A stretch of DNA of 64,000 nucleotides from Barnesiella viscericola DSM 18177. Lineage in GTDB: Bacteria > Bacteroidota > Bacteroidia > Bacteroidales > Barnesiellaceae. Below are positions 25,737 to 34,072 of the stretch, piece by piece. The DNA is taken from NCBI RefSeq assembly GCF_000512915.1, contig NZ_CP007034.1, positions 2,916,001 through 2,980,000 of the forward strand, written 5' to 3'. How positions within the stretch are numbered: position 1 is the stretch's first letter; each line of letters starts with the position of its first letter. The translations under genes were made by a program, and so were the position numbers. The notes beneath the pieces were generated by a model. That model was not told the DNA's origin. It worked only from the letters and a program-made list of their open reading frames with translations, and did no database searches.

Positions 25737-26918
25737 ATGATCCAAGAATATAATAATATTTCTGCTATGTATGCAGAAGCAGCGGAAACTATTAAGACTG
25801 CGATTCTCCAAGGACAATATGAAGCCTTGAAAGGAGAAAATCGCATACAATTGGCTGTTTATTTTAGTATTGGTAAATATGTTTCGCAAAACTCACGAAA
25901 AGGGAAATGGGGTACAGGAGCGCTTGATAGTATAAGTAAATATCTTAGAAAAACACTGCCAGGACTACGCGGTTTCTCAGCAGAAAGCCTTAAAAAAATG
26001 CGACAATTTTATGAGGCGTGGATTATGCTGGATAATGGTTCCTGTAACTCAGCAAATACTAATTCGGTAATTGCAATTACCGAATTAGAACATGAAGCAG
26101 ATTCGGTAATTCCGATTACCGGAACAGCTGCAATTGATATATATCATGCTATGGCCATTCCGAATACAGCAGATTTTCCGGCGACAGAATTTCTTGCTGT
26201 TCCTTTTACTCATCATTCGAGAATATTAAGCAAAACAAAGGATTTACAAGAACGCTACTATTATATAAAGCGTTGTGCGCAGGAACATCTTTCTGTAGAT
26301 TCACTTATGGGGTTAATGGAAAATGAGGCTTATCAAACCCAAAAATCTTTGCCAAACAACTTTACAAGAACTATTCTCAATGCAAGAGAAGCTAGAAAGG
26401 CGGTGATGATGTTCAAAGATGAATATGCGCTTGATTTTATCAATGTGGAAGAAATTGGAGAACGTGACAATGCCGATATAGATGAGCGTGTAGTAGAACA
26501 GCAGATTGTACAGAACATTAAGCGTTTTATTATGACTTTTGGCCATGATTTTGCATTTATTGGAAATCAATACCACTTAGAAGTGTATGGCATAGAGCAT
26601 TTTCCAGATTTACTTTTCTTTAATAGAGAGTTGAATGCAATGGTTTGTGTGGAATTGAAGACAGGTGCTTTTAAGCCTGGATACCTAGGCCAACTGATGG
26701 CTTACCTACGTATTCTTGACGACCACATAAAAAAGCCTCATGAAAATCCTACAATCGGAATTGTACTCTGCAAGGAGGCTGATAAAGAATATGTAGAATA
26801 TATCATTCAAGACTACAACAAACCTATGGGCGTAGCCACATACACTACTTCTGCAGACATGCCTGAAAAATTGCGTAAAGCTCTACCTGATATTGAAGAA
26901 TTAAAAAAGATTCTATAA
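25737..26918 (+). CDS. YhcG/DUF1016-family PDDEXK nuclease
   Basis: The 393-aa protein has the DUF1016 N-terminal domain (about 1-100: QLAVYFSIGKYVSQNSRKGK, then LPGLRGFSAESLKKMRQFYE) and a C-terminal PDDEXK nuclease with D291 (FPDLLFFNREL) and E306-L-K308 (CVELKTGAFKPGYLGQL). Between them lies an unusual linker (about 107-150) encoded partly by a 30-bp perfect palindrome. YhcG nucleases are frequent in defence islands, often beside restriction systems. It begins 26 nt after the 190-aa gene and ends overlapping the next start by 1 nt, so it belongs to the same transcript. It is not part of the described Ssp core. Confidence 0.8.
   Translation: MIQEYNNISAMYAEAAETIKTAILQGQYEALKGENRIQLAVYFSIGKYVSQNSRKGKWGTGALDSISKYLRKTLPGLRGFSAESLKKMRQFYEAWIMLDNGSCNSANTNSVIAITELEHEADSVIPITGTAAIDIYHAMAIPNTADFPATEFLAVPFTHHSRILSKTKDLQERYYYIKRCAQEHLSVDSLMGLMENEAYQTQKSLPNNFTRTILNAREARKAVMMFKDEYALDFINVEEIGERDNADIDERVVEQQIVQNIKRFIMTFGHDFAFIGNQYHLEVYGIEHFPDLLFFNRELNAMVCVELKTGAFKPGYLGQLMAYLRILDDHIKKPHENPTIGIVLCKEADKEYVEYIIQDYNKPMGVATYTTSADMPEKLRKALPDIEELKKIL
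26059..26088. repeat. 30-bp perfect palindrome inside the yhcG-like gene
   Basis: The 30 bases from CTAATTCGGTAATTG onward equal their own reverse complement. A related imperfect palindrome follows at about 26102-26125. Both stay in frame and encode the repeated peptides NSVIAITEL and DSVIPITG in the linker between the two domains. Confidence 0.8.
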
Positions 26919-27934
26919 TGATGTTGCTAGATGAAATAAAAAATCTACTTAGTTTAAGGAAAGATGGTAGTTTATATCATAGAGAAAGTCAAACTTTAGA
27001 ATTTAAAGAGTCATTTAACTTTGCAGGCTTGTCTGAGTATTTTCGTGATTTCGCGGCATTTGCAAATAATAAAGGAGGATGGCTTATCTTTGGCGTAAAG
27101 GATAGACCAAAACGAGAACTTATAGGATTAAATGATAAATCAAGTGAACAATTTGACAAAATTGATCCTGAAAAAATATCAGGTTTTTTATTGGATTTAT
27201 TTTCAGGGAATATCGTATGGAAACATGATGTTGTTGAAATACAAGGTATGAATTTTGGATTTTTCTTTATTGAAGAAGCCAAAATCAAGCCTATAATTTG
27301 TAAAAAAGATGAGGGAGAGATAAGAAACGGTGAAATATATTTTAGATATGGTGGACGGACTCAAAAAATTCAATATGCTGAATTAGAGGATATAATAAAT
27401 CATAGAATAGAAAGACAAAATTCACAATGGATGGATTTAATTTCAAAAATAGGAAAATCGGGGCCTCAAAATGCTGCTATATTAGATTTAGACAAGGGAG
27501 CTATTTCAAAGAATAATTCTCAAATTCTTGTCGTTGATGATAAATTAATTAAAGGCATAAATTGGATAAAAGAAGGGTCATTCAATGAAAAAGAAGGAGC
27601 ACCAACTTTAAAACTGGTTGGAGAAGTTCAACCGATTGATACTGTTGAGGTAATAAAGAAAGAACGAGTAAATAGATTAAAAGAATATCCACTATCTGCA
27701 AAAGAATTGGCAGATGCAATTAAAGCTAAAGCAAATATCAGTTCAAATAATGTATGGAGAATCATAAACGAAAATAATATCAAGAGTAATCCAGACTATT
27801 CTATATATAATTTTAGGAATAAGAAACAAGAAGAACAATATGGTAAGGATGGAATAGTCCCGAATGGTGTACCATCTATTTACAAAGAGTCAACGATTGA
27901 TTTCATTATAAAAATTTATCAGAATGAGCATTAA
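26918..27934 (+). CDS. AlbA_2/Schlafen-like ATP-binding domain protein
   Basis: The 338-aa protein opens with an AlbA_2 (Schlafen-fold) domain: ESQTLEFKESFNF (23-35), then DFAAFANNKGGWLIFGVKD. The middle holds a conserved FRYGGRTQKIQYAELEDII, and the C-terminal part (about 225-335) has a helical, possibly HTH region (ELADAIKAKANISSNNVWRI). Proteins of this family act as regulators or RNA/DNA-binding effectors in defence loci. It overlaps the nuclease gene by 1 nt and is the last gene of the operon. Whether it acts with the nuclease or separately is unknown. Confidence 0.75.
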   Translation: MMLLDEIKNLLSLRKDGSLYHRESQTLEFKESFNFAGLSEYFRDFAAFANNKGGWLIFGVKDRPKRELIGLNDKSSEQFDKIDPEKISGFLLDLFSGNIVWKHDVVEIQGMNFGFFFIEEAKIKPIICKKDEGEIRNGEIYFRYGGRTQKIQYAELEDIINHRIERQNSQWMDLISKIGKSGPQNAAILDLDKGAISKNNSQILVVDDKLIKGINWIKEGSFNEKEGAPTLKLVGEVQPIDTVEVIKKERVNRLKEYPLSAKELADAIKAKANISSNNVWRIINENNIKSNPDYSIYNFRNKKQEEQYGKDGIVPNGVPSIYKESTIDFIIKIYQNEH

Positions 27935-27999
27935 AAAATTTCATGGTTAATAACCTGTTTTTTTTGTCAGGTGACAAACTGAAGTCCAAAAATAAATCT

Positions 28000-28007
28000 T
28001 ATATTTG
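28000..28007 (+). promoter_or_regulatory. Outward-facing promoter -7 element at the right end of the inner element
   Basis: TATATTTG fits TAnnTTTG and points toward the right att site, 27 nt before an ATG at 28034. In the integrated state it reads antisense into the truncated integrase; in a circular form it would read across the joint toward the element's integrase genes. Confidence 0.45.
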
Positions 28008-28033
28008 CAATACAAAAAGCGTTCTTATCAATA

Positions 28034-28183
28034 ATGCAAAATGAGACAGAAAAGAGCAATACGCTCGTTTCTAAGTCGTTACCTATGAAGCCGACAATCT
28101 TTATAAGTTTCTTGTTCTCAATGAGTAAGGCGGGGCGATATGTCTTAAGCAGTGGAAGGTTATGTGCTTTCTGATTCCGGCTT
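28034..28183 (+). other. Short open frame crossing the right att site
   Basis: The frame starts MQNETEKSNTLVSKSLPM and reaches the att core after 41 codons, then picks up eight codons antisense to the integrase (RLCAF end) and stops. In a circular element the frame would instead continue TEYRKQVDEGMRKGNVIG and stop, giving 59 codons. It may be a gene that is intact only after excision, or chance. There is no known family. Confidence 0.3.
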
Positions 28184-29096
28184 CGGCGATCCATTGTTTC
28201 AGGGGATGATGGGTCATGGAGCGGGTTAAGCCTTTGAAGACTTTTCCGGTGCCCCATTCGCCACACAACTCCAGTGCTTCCTGACTGATAGGGAGGGTGG
28301 CCTCGGTTTCTGTCTTTTCGGTGCAGATACGGATGTAATAGCCTTGATCCGGACCGACTTCAAAATCACGCCAGTCCAGCTTCAGAATATCACTGATACG
28401 GAGACCGGTCATGCAGGCAAACAGGGAGGCCTGTTTCAAGACTGGAATCTTGCAGGGCGTAGCTGCCAGTTTCTTGACTTCATCAAGTGTCAGATATTCT
28501 TTCTTGACCTCTTTCCATTCAATCTTTTCCAGAAAGTCGTTCAAGTTCTCACGCAACATCTTCTCTTTATAGGCTATTTTCAATAAGGCACGGAACGTCG
28601 AATAATAACCAGCTGCCGAATTGCGTGAGATATAAGCATTGGGATGATTGATCTGTTTGCATTTGAGCAGGTAATCCCTGAATTTCTCGCACAGTTCTAC
28701 GGTGACATCACCAAAGGTGCATTTGCCGCCGACAAATTTCTCGAAGTGGTTGTAAACACAATCCCATTTCTCATACTTTTCCCGTGCCTTTGTCCGGAAG
28801 TAGGCGAGGAAATCTACCTTTTGCTTGTTCTTGTCCAGGAACCCGAATTCTTCATTGATAAGCGACTGGACACGGATACAGCGGATTGCCTCTGCCTTGT
28901 TCAGCATGTCCTGATTGAACATTCTTTGCTGCTCGTTCTTTGGCTTGGCATAGATGTAGATGCCGAGGAATTCCCGGCGGCTCATCTTCATCGTGTAAGG
29001 ATTGCGGATGGCCGGATAATAATCCAGATAAAGAGATATGCGGTCGTTCCGCAATGGTTTTTGTCTCAAAGTTACGTTGGTGCATGTAAGTGTCAT
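28140..29096 (-). pseudogene. N-terminal part of the split tyrosine integrase of the outer element
   Basis: The first 319 residues are a normal Bacteroidales integrase: arm-binding domain (about 1-95), core-binding domain (about 105-205), and catalytic domain with box I Arg (ACMTGLRISDILKLDW) up to FHCLRH. After that the frame changes to twelve unrelated codons encoded by the inner element (ending near 28101). The second His and the Tyr nucleophile are lost; they lie 21.4 kb away at 6594-6761. The enzyme must be inactive while the inner element is in place, which locks the outer element unless another integrase acts. Confidence 0.85.
28148..28157 (+). repeat. Right attachment-site core of the inner element
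   Basis: AGCAGTGGAA is identical to 6752-6761. Element sequence lies to its left and the N-terminal integrase part to its right. Confidence 0.7.
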
Positions 29097-29188
29097 AGCT
29101 ATATTGTTTTTTGATTAATACTTGTTTTTGTTGCGAATAAAATAGGTGTTCTAATGGTGGCATTTATCACCGGAAAATAACTTTCGGC

Positions 29189-30100
29189 TCATTCTATCTT
29201 TGGAGGCTCAAAGAACTTGTCCAATTCTGCCCGCAGGATCTTGGTATATTTACCGACCTTGATACGGGGAATATTATGGTATTTCACATAATGGTAGAGT
29301 TGGTCTCGTGTCAGATTGAATCGCTCCATCGCTTCGGCAATGGTGTAGTATTTGGGCTCTTCGGGAGCTATGAGACCTTTGGCAATGTCCACATGCTTCT
29401 TGGAGTAGTACACCATGATTCCGACTTTCTTTTTGGGAATGGCATTCTTTGATACAAAAGAATAGATGGCTGTCAGCGTCATGCCGAACTTCTCCTGCAT
29501 GTCTTGCGTGCTGTACCATTCCTTGATTTCAGGATCGGGAGCTTTCTTTGCAAAGTAATCATCAATATGCTTTTTGCTCCAATAGGTTTTTCCACGGTTA
29601 AATGTCCTGGGAATATTATGTTCTTTAGCGATATGAAATATCCAGGAATCTTTGACACCGAATTTCTCTTTAATCTCATTTGTGGTATAGAAGTCTGTGA
29701 TAGGAAGAGTGTCTTTAGGTTGTCGTTTCTTGTATGGGTTTCTTTTAAGCATCTCTTCTATATCGCTCTGCCGAACAAATGAAAGCCTACTGCTCAACTT
29801 ATAAGCAACAAGACGTCCAGTATAAATCATTTTATAAACAGCTTGCAGTGAAAGCCCCAACAAAGTAGCAGCCTGAGCGATTGACAAATATTCTTTGTCT
29901 TTAATATCCATCAAAGGCTTTTCACTCTTAACGATTTGAATCCTTTGCTCTTCCTGCTGAATCCGTTTTGCTCGTATGGCCTGTTTATAAGCCAAATTCG
30001 CACATCTGTGTGAGCAGTATTTCGTAGTTACTTTTTGGGCTACGAATTCTTGACCACACCACTCACAAATCTTTTTAATTCTAATGTTGCTCTTTGCCAT
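29189..30100 (-). CDS. Zinc-ribbon protein with four tandem excisionase-like HTH modules
   Basis: The 303-aa protein starts with a zinc-binding motif (C12-x2-C15 and C29-x3-C33) followed by a basic helix. Four HTH_17-type modules then repeat: about 70-118 (YLSIAQAATLLGLSLQAVYK), 135-183 (FYTTNEIKEKFGVKDSWIF), 193-240 (WYSTQDMQEKFGMTLTAIY) and 249-297 (YYTIAEAMERFNLTRDQLYH). It lies just upstream of the outer integrase on the same strand (92-nt gap). Such multi-HTH proteins next to integrases probably bind several att-arm or promoter sites in the outer element. The repeated build is clear; the target is inferred. Confidence 0.7.
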   Translation of the reverse strand: MAKSNIRIKKICEWCGQEFVAQKVTTKYCSHRCANLAYKQAIRAKRIQQEEQRIQIVKSEKPLMDIKDKEYLSIAQAATLLGLSLQAVYKMIYTGRLVAYKLSSRLSFVRQSDIEEMLKRNPYKKRQPKDTLPITDFYTTNEIKEKFGVKDSWIFHIAKEHNIPRTFNRGKTYWSKKHIDDYFAKKAPDPEIKEWYSTQDMQEKFGMTLTAIYSFVSKNAIPKKKVGIMVYYSKKHVDIAKGLIAPEEPKYYTIAEAMERFNLTRDQLYHYVKYHNIPRIKVGKYTKILRAELDKFFEPPKIE

Positions 30101-30298
30101 TTTACTTGAATTTTTAGGGATTATTTCTCCTTGATTTCTCCAGTTTTATTCCACCATCTTAAACTATATTCAACCATATTCAACTTTCTCCACGACCTTG
30201 CCAACGATAATCCTCGGATTTTCGTGGTGAGGTACACAGGAGGTACAAAAAATGGCGTAAAAAGGCTTAGCAACGATTATCAACGATACTTGAGCAAC
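30101..30298. other. Right-end region of the outer element
   Basis: No gene is supported. The stretch contains tandem AT-rich words (ATATTCAACC/CATATTCAAC around 30169-30185) and three copies related to CAACGAT(A/T)ATC (about 30204, 30272, 30281), which could be integrase or HTH binding sites near the attachment site. The exact att site cannot be placed because the left end is missing. Confidence 0.35.
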
Positions 30299-30324
30299 AA
30301 AAAAGGCGCCCGTAAAGAGCGCCA
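30299..30324 (-). terminator. Rho-independent terminator of mnmE
   Basis: Read on the minus strand, GGCGC and GCGCC pair around an 8-9 nt loop and are followed by TTTTTT. It lies 45 nt beyond the mnmE stop. Confidence 0.8.
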
Positions 30325-30368
30325 TATTAATCGATTGTAATCAATTTAACTATTTGATAATCAATTAT

Positions 30369-31811
30369 TTATTTACCGATGCAGAATTTGGAGAAGATGG
30401 TGCCGAGGATTTCGTCGGTCGAGATTTGGCCGGTGATTTCGCCCAGGTAGTGCATGCACTCGCGAATGTCTTGGGCGAGAAAGTCGCCCGAGAGGCCGGT
30501 TTGCAGGCCATCGAGGGTGCGCAGTATGGCGTCGTGGGCGTGTATGAGGGCTTCGTAGTGGCGGGCGTTGGTGACGATTACGTCATTCTCGCCGGCTTGG
30601 GGCAGGTTGACGGTGTCAACCAACATCGATTCGAGGGCGTCGACGTTCTGGTTGTGCGAGGCCGAGAGGAATGTCATTGCGGTGTCGGTCATCTCGCGGG
30701 TGAGGCGGTCGTACAGTTGGGTGAGTTGCTGCCGGGTGGCGTCGTCGATCTTGTCGACCTTGTTGAAGGCGATGATGAGGTGCTTGCCGTGACAGCGGGG
30801 GAGTATCTGCCGGGAGAGCTCCTCGACCTCTTGTGGGGCGTGAGTGGCGTCGATGAGCCAGATGACAATGCTGGCCTGGTCGAGCTTCTGGAAGGTGCGT
30901 TCGATACCCATGCTCTCGATGGTGTCGTGGGTTTCGCGTATGCCGGCGGTGTCGATGAAGCGGAAGGTGATGCCTTGCAGTACGACGGTGTCTTCGATGA
31001 CGTCGCGGGTGGTGCCGTGAATGTCGGAGACGAGGGCGCGGTCTTCCTTGACCAGGCGGTTGAGTAGGGTTGACTTGCCGGCGTTGGTCTCGCCGATGAT
31101 AGCGGTGGGAACGCCGTTTTTGATGGCGTTGCCGAGGCTGAACGAGTCGGAGAGGCGCTTGATGACGCGCTCGATTTCGCGGGCCAGTTCGGTGAGTTTC
31201 TGGCGGTCGGCAAATTCTACCTCTTCTTCGCTGAAATCGAGTTCGAGCTCGACAAGCGAGACGAAGGTGAGCAACTGTTCGCGCAGGCGGGCGAGTTCGC
31301 GGCTGAATCCGCCCCGCATCTGCTGGATAGCCAGTCGGTGCGATGCGGCCGAGGTGGAGGCGATGAGGTCGGCTACGGCTTCGGCTTGCGACAGGTCGAG
31401 TTTGCCGTTGGTGAAGGCCCGCCGGGTGAACTCGCCGGGGGTGGCCAGGCGGCAGCCTTGACGCAGCAGCAGGGCGATGATCTGTTGTTGTATGTAGGTA
31501 GAACCGTGGCACGAAATCTCTACGGTGTTTTCGCCGGTGAAGGAGTGGGGGGCAACGAAGAGGGTGGCGACGACGTCGTCGAGGGCGTGCCCCTTCTCGT
31601 CGGTGATGGAGCCGTAGTGTGCGGTATTGGCTTGGGCCTCGGCAAGCGGTTTGCCGTTGGGCGAGCGGAATATGCGGTCGGTGATGGTCACGGCTTCGGG
31701 GCCGCTGACGCGTATGACGGCGATGCCGCCGCGACCGGGTGCGGTGGAGACGGCGCAGATGGTATCTTGGGGCAGGGGGGTATTTAGTTGAGGTTCCATG
31801 TTTCGATCCAT
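30369..31811 (-). CDS. mnmE: tRNA modification GTPase MnmE
   Basis: With MnmG this GTPase makes the carboxymethylaminomethyl group at U34 of certain tRNAs. The protein (480 aa) has the N-terminal folate-binding domain (about 15-130, ICAVSTAPGRGGIAVIRVSG), the helical domain with the inserted G domain (P-loop GETNAGKS at 240-247, DTAGIRET, NKVDK) and the canonical C-terminal FCIGK with the functional Cys. The annotated ATG overlaps the upstream nuclease gene by 28 nt; an ATG four codons later (31799) is equally possible. It marks the first core gene beside the integrative element. Confidence 0.95.
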   Translation of the reverse strand: MDRNMEPQLNTPLPQDTICAVSTAPGRGGIAVIRVSGPEAVTITDRIFRSPNGKPLAEAQANTAHYGSITDEKGHALDDVVATLFVAPHSFTGENTVEISCHGSTYIQQQIIALLLRQGCRLATPGEFTRRAFTNGKLDLSQAEAVADLIASTSAASHRLAIQQMRGGFSRELARLREQLLTFVSLVELELDFSEEEVEFADRQKLTELAREIERVIKRLSDSFSLGNAIKNGVPTAIIGETNAGKSTLLNRLVKEDRALVSDIHGTTRDVIEDTVVLQGITFRFIDTAGIRETHDTIESMGIERTFQKLDQASIVIWLIDATHAPQEVEELSRQILPRCHGKHLIIAFNKVDKIDDATRQQLTQLYDRLTREMTDTAMTFLSASHNQNVDALESMLVDTVNLPQAGENDVIVTNARHYEALIHAHDAILRTLDGLQTGLSGDFLAQDIRECMHYLGEITGQISTDEILGTIFSKFCIGK

Positions 31812-32638
31812 AAGTTACTTTCCATTGGGGTTTCTATGCTGTCGGGCAGATTGTAGAAGAAATCTATCCCGGTCAATTTTTCCACGCTGTCGATGGGGAG
31901 AGCCAGTGCTCGCAGGGAGGGTTGCTCGTCGTTGTTGTCGAAGAGGAAGGCGATGCCTCGCGGACGACTTGCATAGGGGGCGGCAACGACCTTGAAATAG
32001 CGTGAGGGAACGGCAATGCGGTGCCGCCCGATGGTCTTGGGCGTTTGGCTCACGATGGGACCGCAGGCAATGAGCAGGGCGCTGTCGCGTTGGGCCCATT
32101 CGCGCACCAGCTCTTCCAGCTCCTTCCAGCGGCCGCGGTTCAGCCCGGGAGCCTGAGGACAGATGTTGGAGAGCAGAAACGACTCTTCCATGGCCTGTTT
32201 GCTCCATTTCATGTCGGCGGCAGGCGCCATGTGCCCCCGGTCATACCCGCTGCGGGTGTAGTCGCGGGGGTCGGCAGGGGTGCCCTCTACGTCGGGGTCG
32301 CTCACAAATCGGTTGCTGCGCGAGGCCGAGCCTTGCAGTTCGCTGCGCACCAGTTCGTAGCACACCCAGTTGGGCAGCTTCCACTGTCGGTTGTACGAGG
32401 CCGTATAGCCCGTGCGGAGCAGCAGTTGCTCGGGGGTGCCGGCCGGCGTACGGGCCATCTCGGCCTTCTCGATGTGGTCGAGGGTCGAGGTGTGGCTGTT
32501 GCCGAAAACCGATCGCGCGTCGGCGTGTTGTATGAGGTACCACACCCCGCAGACGATGAGTATCAACATGAGCAGCGTTACCAGATTGTTGTTGCGTCGA
32601 GCCGACGATTTTTTCTTCTTTTTTTTCTTTTTAGCCAT
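31784..32638 (-). CDS. DNA/RNA non-specific endonuclease (NUC1 family)
   Basis: The 284-aa protein has a lysine-rich start and one hydrophobic helix (about 18-36, [18 protein letters not shown]), so it is probably anchored with its catalytic domain in the periplasm. The beta-beta-alpha-metal nuclease motif is [12 protein letters not shown], with the catalytic His, and [10 protein letters not shown] follows with the metal-binding Asn. Such enzymes degrade single- and double-stranded DNA and RNA for nutrient use or defence. Its 3' end overlaps mnmE, and it is divergent from pepT. Confidence 0.85.
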   Translation of the reverse strand: MAKKKKKKKKSSARRNNNLVTLLMLILIVCGVWYLIQHADARSVFGNSHTSTLDHIEKAEMARTPAGTPEQLLLRTGYTASYNRQWKLPNWVCYELVRSELQGSASRSNRFVSDPDVEGTPADPRDYTRSGYDRGHMAPAADMKWSKQAMEESFLLSNICPQAPGLNRGRWKELEELVREWAQRDSALLIACGPIVSQTPKTIGRHRIAVPSRYFKVVAAPYASRPRGIAFLFDNNDEQPSLRALALPIDSVEKLTGIDFFYNLPDSIETPMESNLWIETWNLN

Positions 32639-32664
32639 ACAGCCACTTTTGAATGCGGTAGTGC

Positions 32665-32672
32665 AAATGTAA
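32665..32672 (-). promoter_or_regulatory. Promoter -7 element for the nuclease gene
   Basis: On the minus strand TACATTTG fits TAnnTTTG, 26 nt before the start at 32638. Confidence 0.5.
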
Positions 32673-32686
32673 GAAAAAAATTTTTT

Positions 32687-32694
32687 ACCTTTGT
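32687..32694 (+). promoter_or_regulatory. Promoter -7 element for pepT
   Basis: TACCTTTG fits TAnnTTTG and lies 64 nt before the pepT ATG, back to back with the nuclease promoter. Confidence 0.5.
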
Positions 32695-32758
32695 TCGTCT
32701 GTTGGACGAATCCGACGGACGGTTAACCCGAAAAGAAAAACCAATAAAACTATATACG

Positions 32759-33979
32759 ATGAATTTAGTAGATCGTTTTCTCCATTATGTAAGTTTCGAC
32801 ACCCAGTCGGACGAGCTTACCAATATGACTCCTAGTACACCGGGGCAGATGGTGTTTGCCCAGGCGCTGGCCGAAGAGTTGAAGCAGATAGGACTTACCG
32901 AGGTGACCCTAGACGACAACGGCTATCTGATGGCCACGTTGCCGGCCAATGTCGACAAGAAGGTGCCGGTCATCGGCTTTATCGCACACCTCGACACGAG
33001 TCCCGACATGTCGGGGCGTCACGTATCGCCGCGCATCGTGAAGAATTACGGTGGGGCCGATATTGTGCTGTGTGCCGAAGAAGATGTGGTGCTGCGACCG
33101 GCCGATTTTCCCGAGCTGCTCCACTACATTGGACAGGACCTGATTGTGACCGACGGTAAGACGCTGCTGGGGGCCGACGACAAAGCCGGTGTGGCCGAGA
33201 TTGTGACGGCCATGGAGTATCTGTTGGCTCACCCCGAGATCAAGCACGGCAAGATACGGGTTGCCTTCAATCCCGACGAGGAGATTGGCAAGGGGGCTCA
33301 CAAGTTCGACGTGAAGGCATTTGGTGCCGAGTGGGCCTACACGATGGACGGCGGCGAGATTGGCGAGTTGGAGTATGAAAACTTCAACGCCGCGGTAGCT
33401 CGGGTCACCTTCAAGGGTCGCAACGTACACCCGGGCTATGCCAAGCACAAGATGATTAACTCGATACGTATTGCCAACCAATACGCCATCATGTTGCCCC
33501 GCTGGGAGACCCCCGAACACACCGAGGGTTACGAAGGCTTCTATCATCTCATTTCGTTTGAAGGAAGCGTCGAGAAAACGGTACTCACCTATATCATTCG
33601 CGACCACGACCGCGACCGTTTCGAGCGTCGCAAGAAAGAGCTCGAACACCTCACCCGCAAGATCAACAACGAGTTCCCCGGGTGCGCCAGCATCGAGATT
33701 ACCGACCAGTATTACAACATGCGCGAGAAGGTAGAGCCGGTGATGCACATCGTCGACCTCGTCTCCGACGCCATGCGCGCCGTCGACGTGGTGCCCCAGG
33801 TGAAACCGGTGCGCGGCGGTACCGACGGAGCCCAGCTTTCGTTCAAGGGTCTGCCTTGCCCCAACATCTTTGCCGGCGGGCTCAACTTCCACGGGCGGTA
33901 TGAGTTCGTGCCTATCCAGTCGATGGAGAAAGCCACCGAGGTGATTGTGCAAATCGCCCGCATGGCTGCCGAGAAATAA
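32759..33979 (+). CDS. pepT: Peptidase T (tripeptide aminopeptidase)
   Basis: This M20-family zinc enzyme removes the N-terminal residue of tripeptides in the cytoplasm. The start at 32759 gives 406 aa, the usual length, and places [19 protein letters not shown] at the N-terminus; a far longer upstream frame (from 32021) is only antisense to the nuclease. Metal-binding motifs are H77-L-D79 (IAHLDTSPD), [17 protein letters not shown] and the C-terminal [10 protein letters not shown]. It is a single-gene unit followed by miaA. Confidence 0.93.
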   Translation: MNLVDRFLHYVSFDTQSDELTNMTPSTPGQMVFAQALAEELKQIGLTEVTLDDNGYLMATLPANVDKKVPVIGFIAHLDTSPDMSGRHVSPRIVKNYGGADIVLCAEEDVVLRPADFPELLHYIGQDLIVTDGKTLLGADDKAGVAEIVTAMEYLLAHPEIKHGKIRVAFNPDEEIGKGAHKFDVKAFGAEWAYTMDGGEIGELEYENFNAAVARVTFKGRNVHPGYAKHKMINSIRIANQYAIMLPRWETPEHTEGYEGFYHLISFEGSVEKTVLTYIIRDHDRDRFERRKKELEHLTRKINNEFPGCASIEITDQYYNMREKVEPVMHIVDLVSDAMRAVDVVPQVKPVRGGTDGAQLSFKGLPCPNIFAGGLNFHGRYEFVPIQSMEKATEVIVQIARMAAEK

Positions 33980-34072
33980 TAACCGATTGTAATCCGACGA
34001 AGCAGACTGGGGCTCCCTTTGTGGCCACGCCTCTCTGTTTCGTCGGTTTTTTATCACCCTACGTCTTACATT

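Larger units (their letters stand above)
6752..28157 (+). mobile_element. Inner integrative mobilizable element, 21.4 kb, inserted in an integrase gene
   Basis: The 10-bp direct repeat AGCAGTGGAA occurs at 6752-6761 and 28148-28157, each in the codons for F-H-C-(L/F) of a tyrosine integrase box II. The left copy borders the integrase C-terminal part and the right copy the N-terminal part. The interval contains two tyrosine integrases next to the left end, an HNH-like gene, two HTH genes, DUF3408, MobC, a relaxase and a defence-type operon. It has no conjugation machinery, so it is mobilizable rather than self-transmissible. The flanks just left of the repeat differ at a few bases, as is tolerated by IntDOT-like recombinases. 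Confidence 0.75.
1..30298. mobile_element. Outer integrative element (right part only)
   Basis: The stretch left of mnmE is AT-rich and full of accessory genes. Its right end holds a minus-strand HTH protein and a minus-strand tyrosine integrase, the usual layout at one end of a Bacteroidales integrative element. The left end lies outside the window. The right boundary is inferred to lie between the HTH gene (ends 30100) and the mnmE terminator (30299-30324); no second att copy is available to prove it. A second element interrupts this one at 6752-28157. Confidence 0.6.

Noticed and set aside
30101-30368. Insertion of the outer element into a tRNA gene
   Set aside because: No tRNA or tRNA fragment is present beside mnmE; the element ends in the intergenic region after the mnmE terminator.
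30354-31067. Long plus-strand frame opposite mnmE
   Set aside because: It is antisense to mnmE, has repetitive Val/Gly/Glu composition and no motif; it results from the G+C-rich codon use of the core genome.
32021-32758. Extended N-terminus of pepT
   Set aside because: The extra 246 codons run antisense through the nuclease gene; the family start and promoter place the ATG at 32759.
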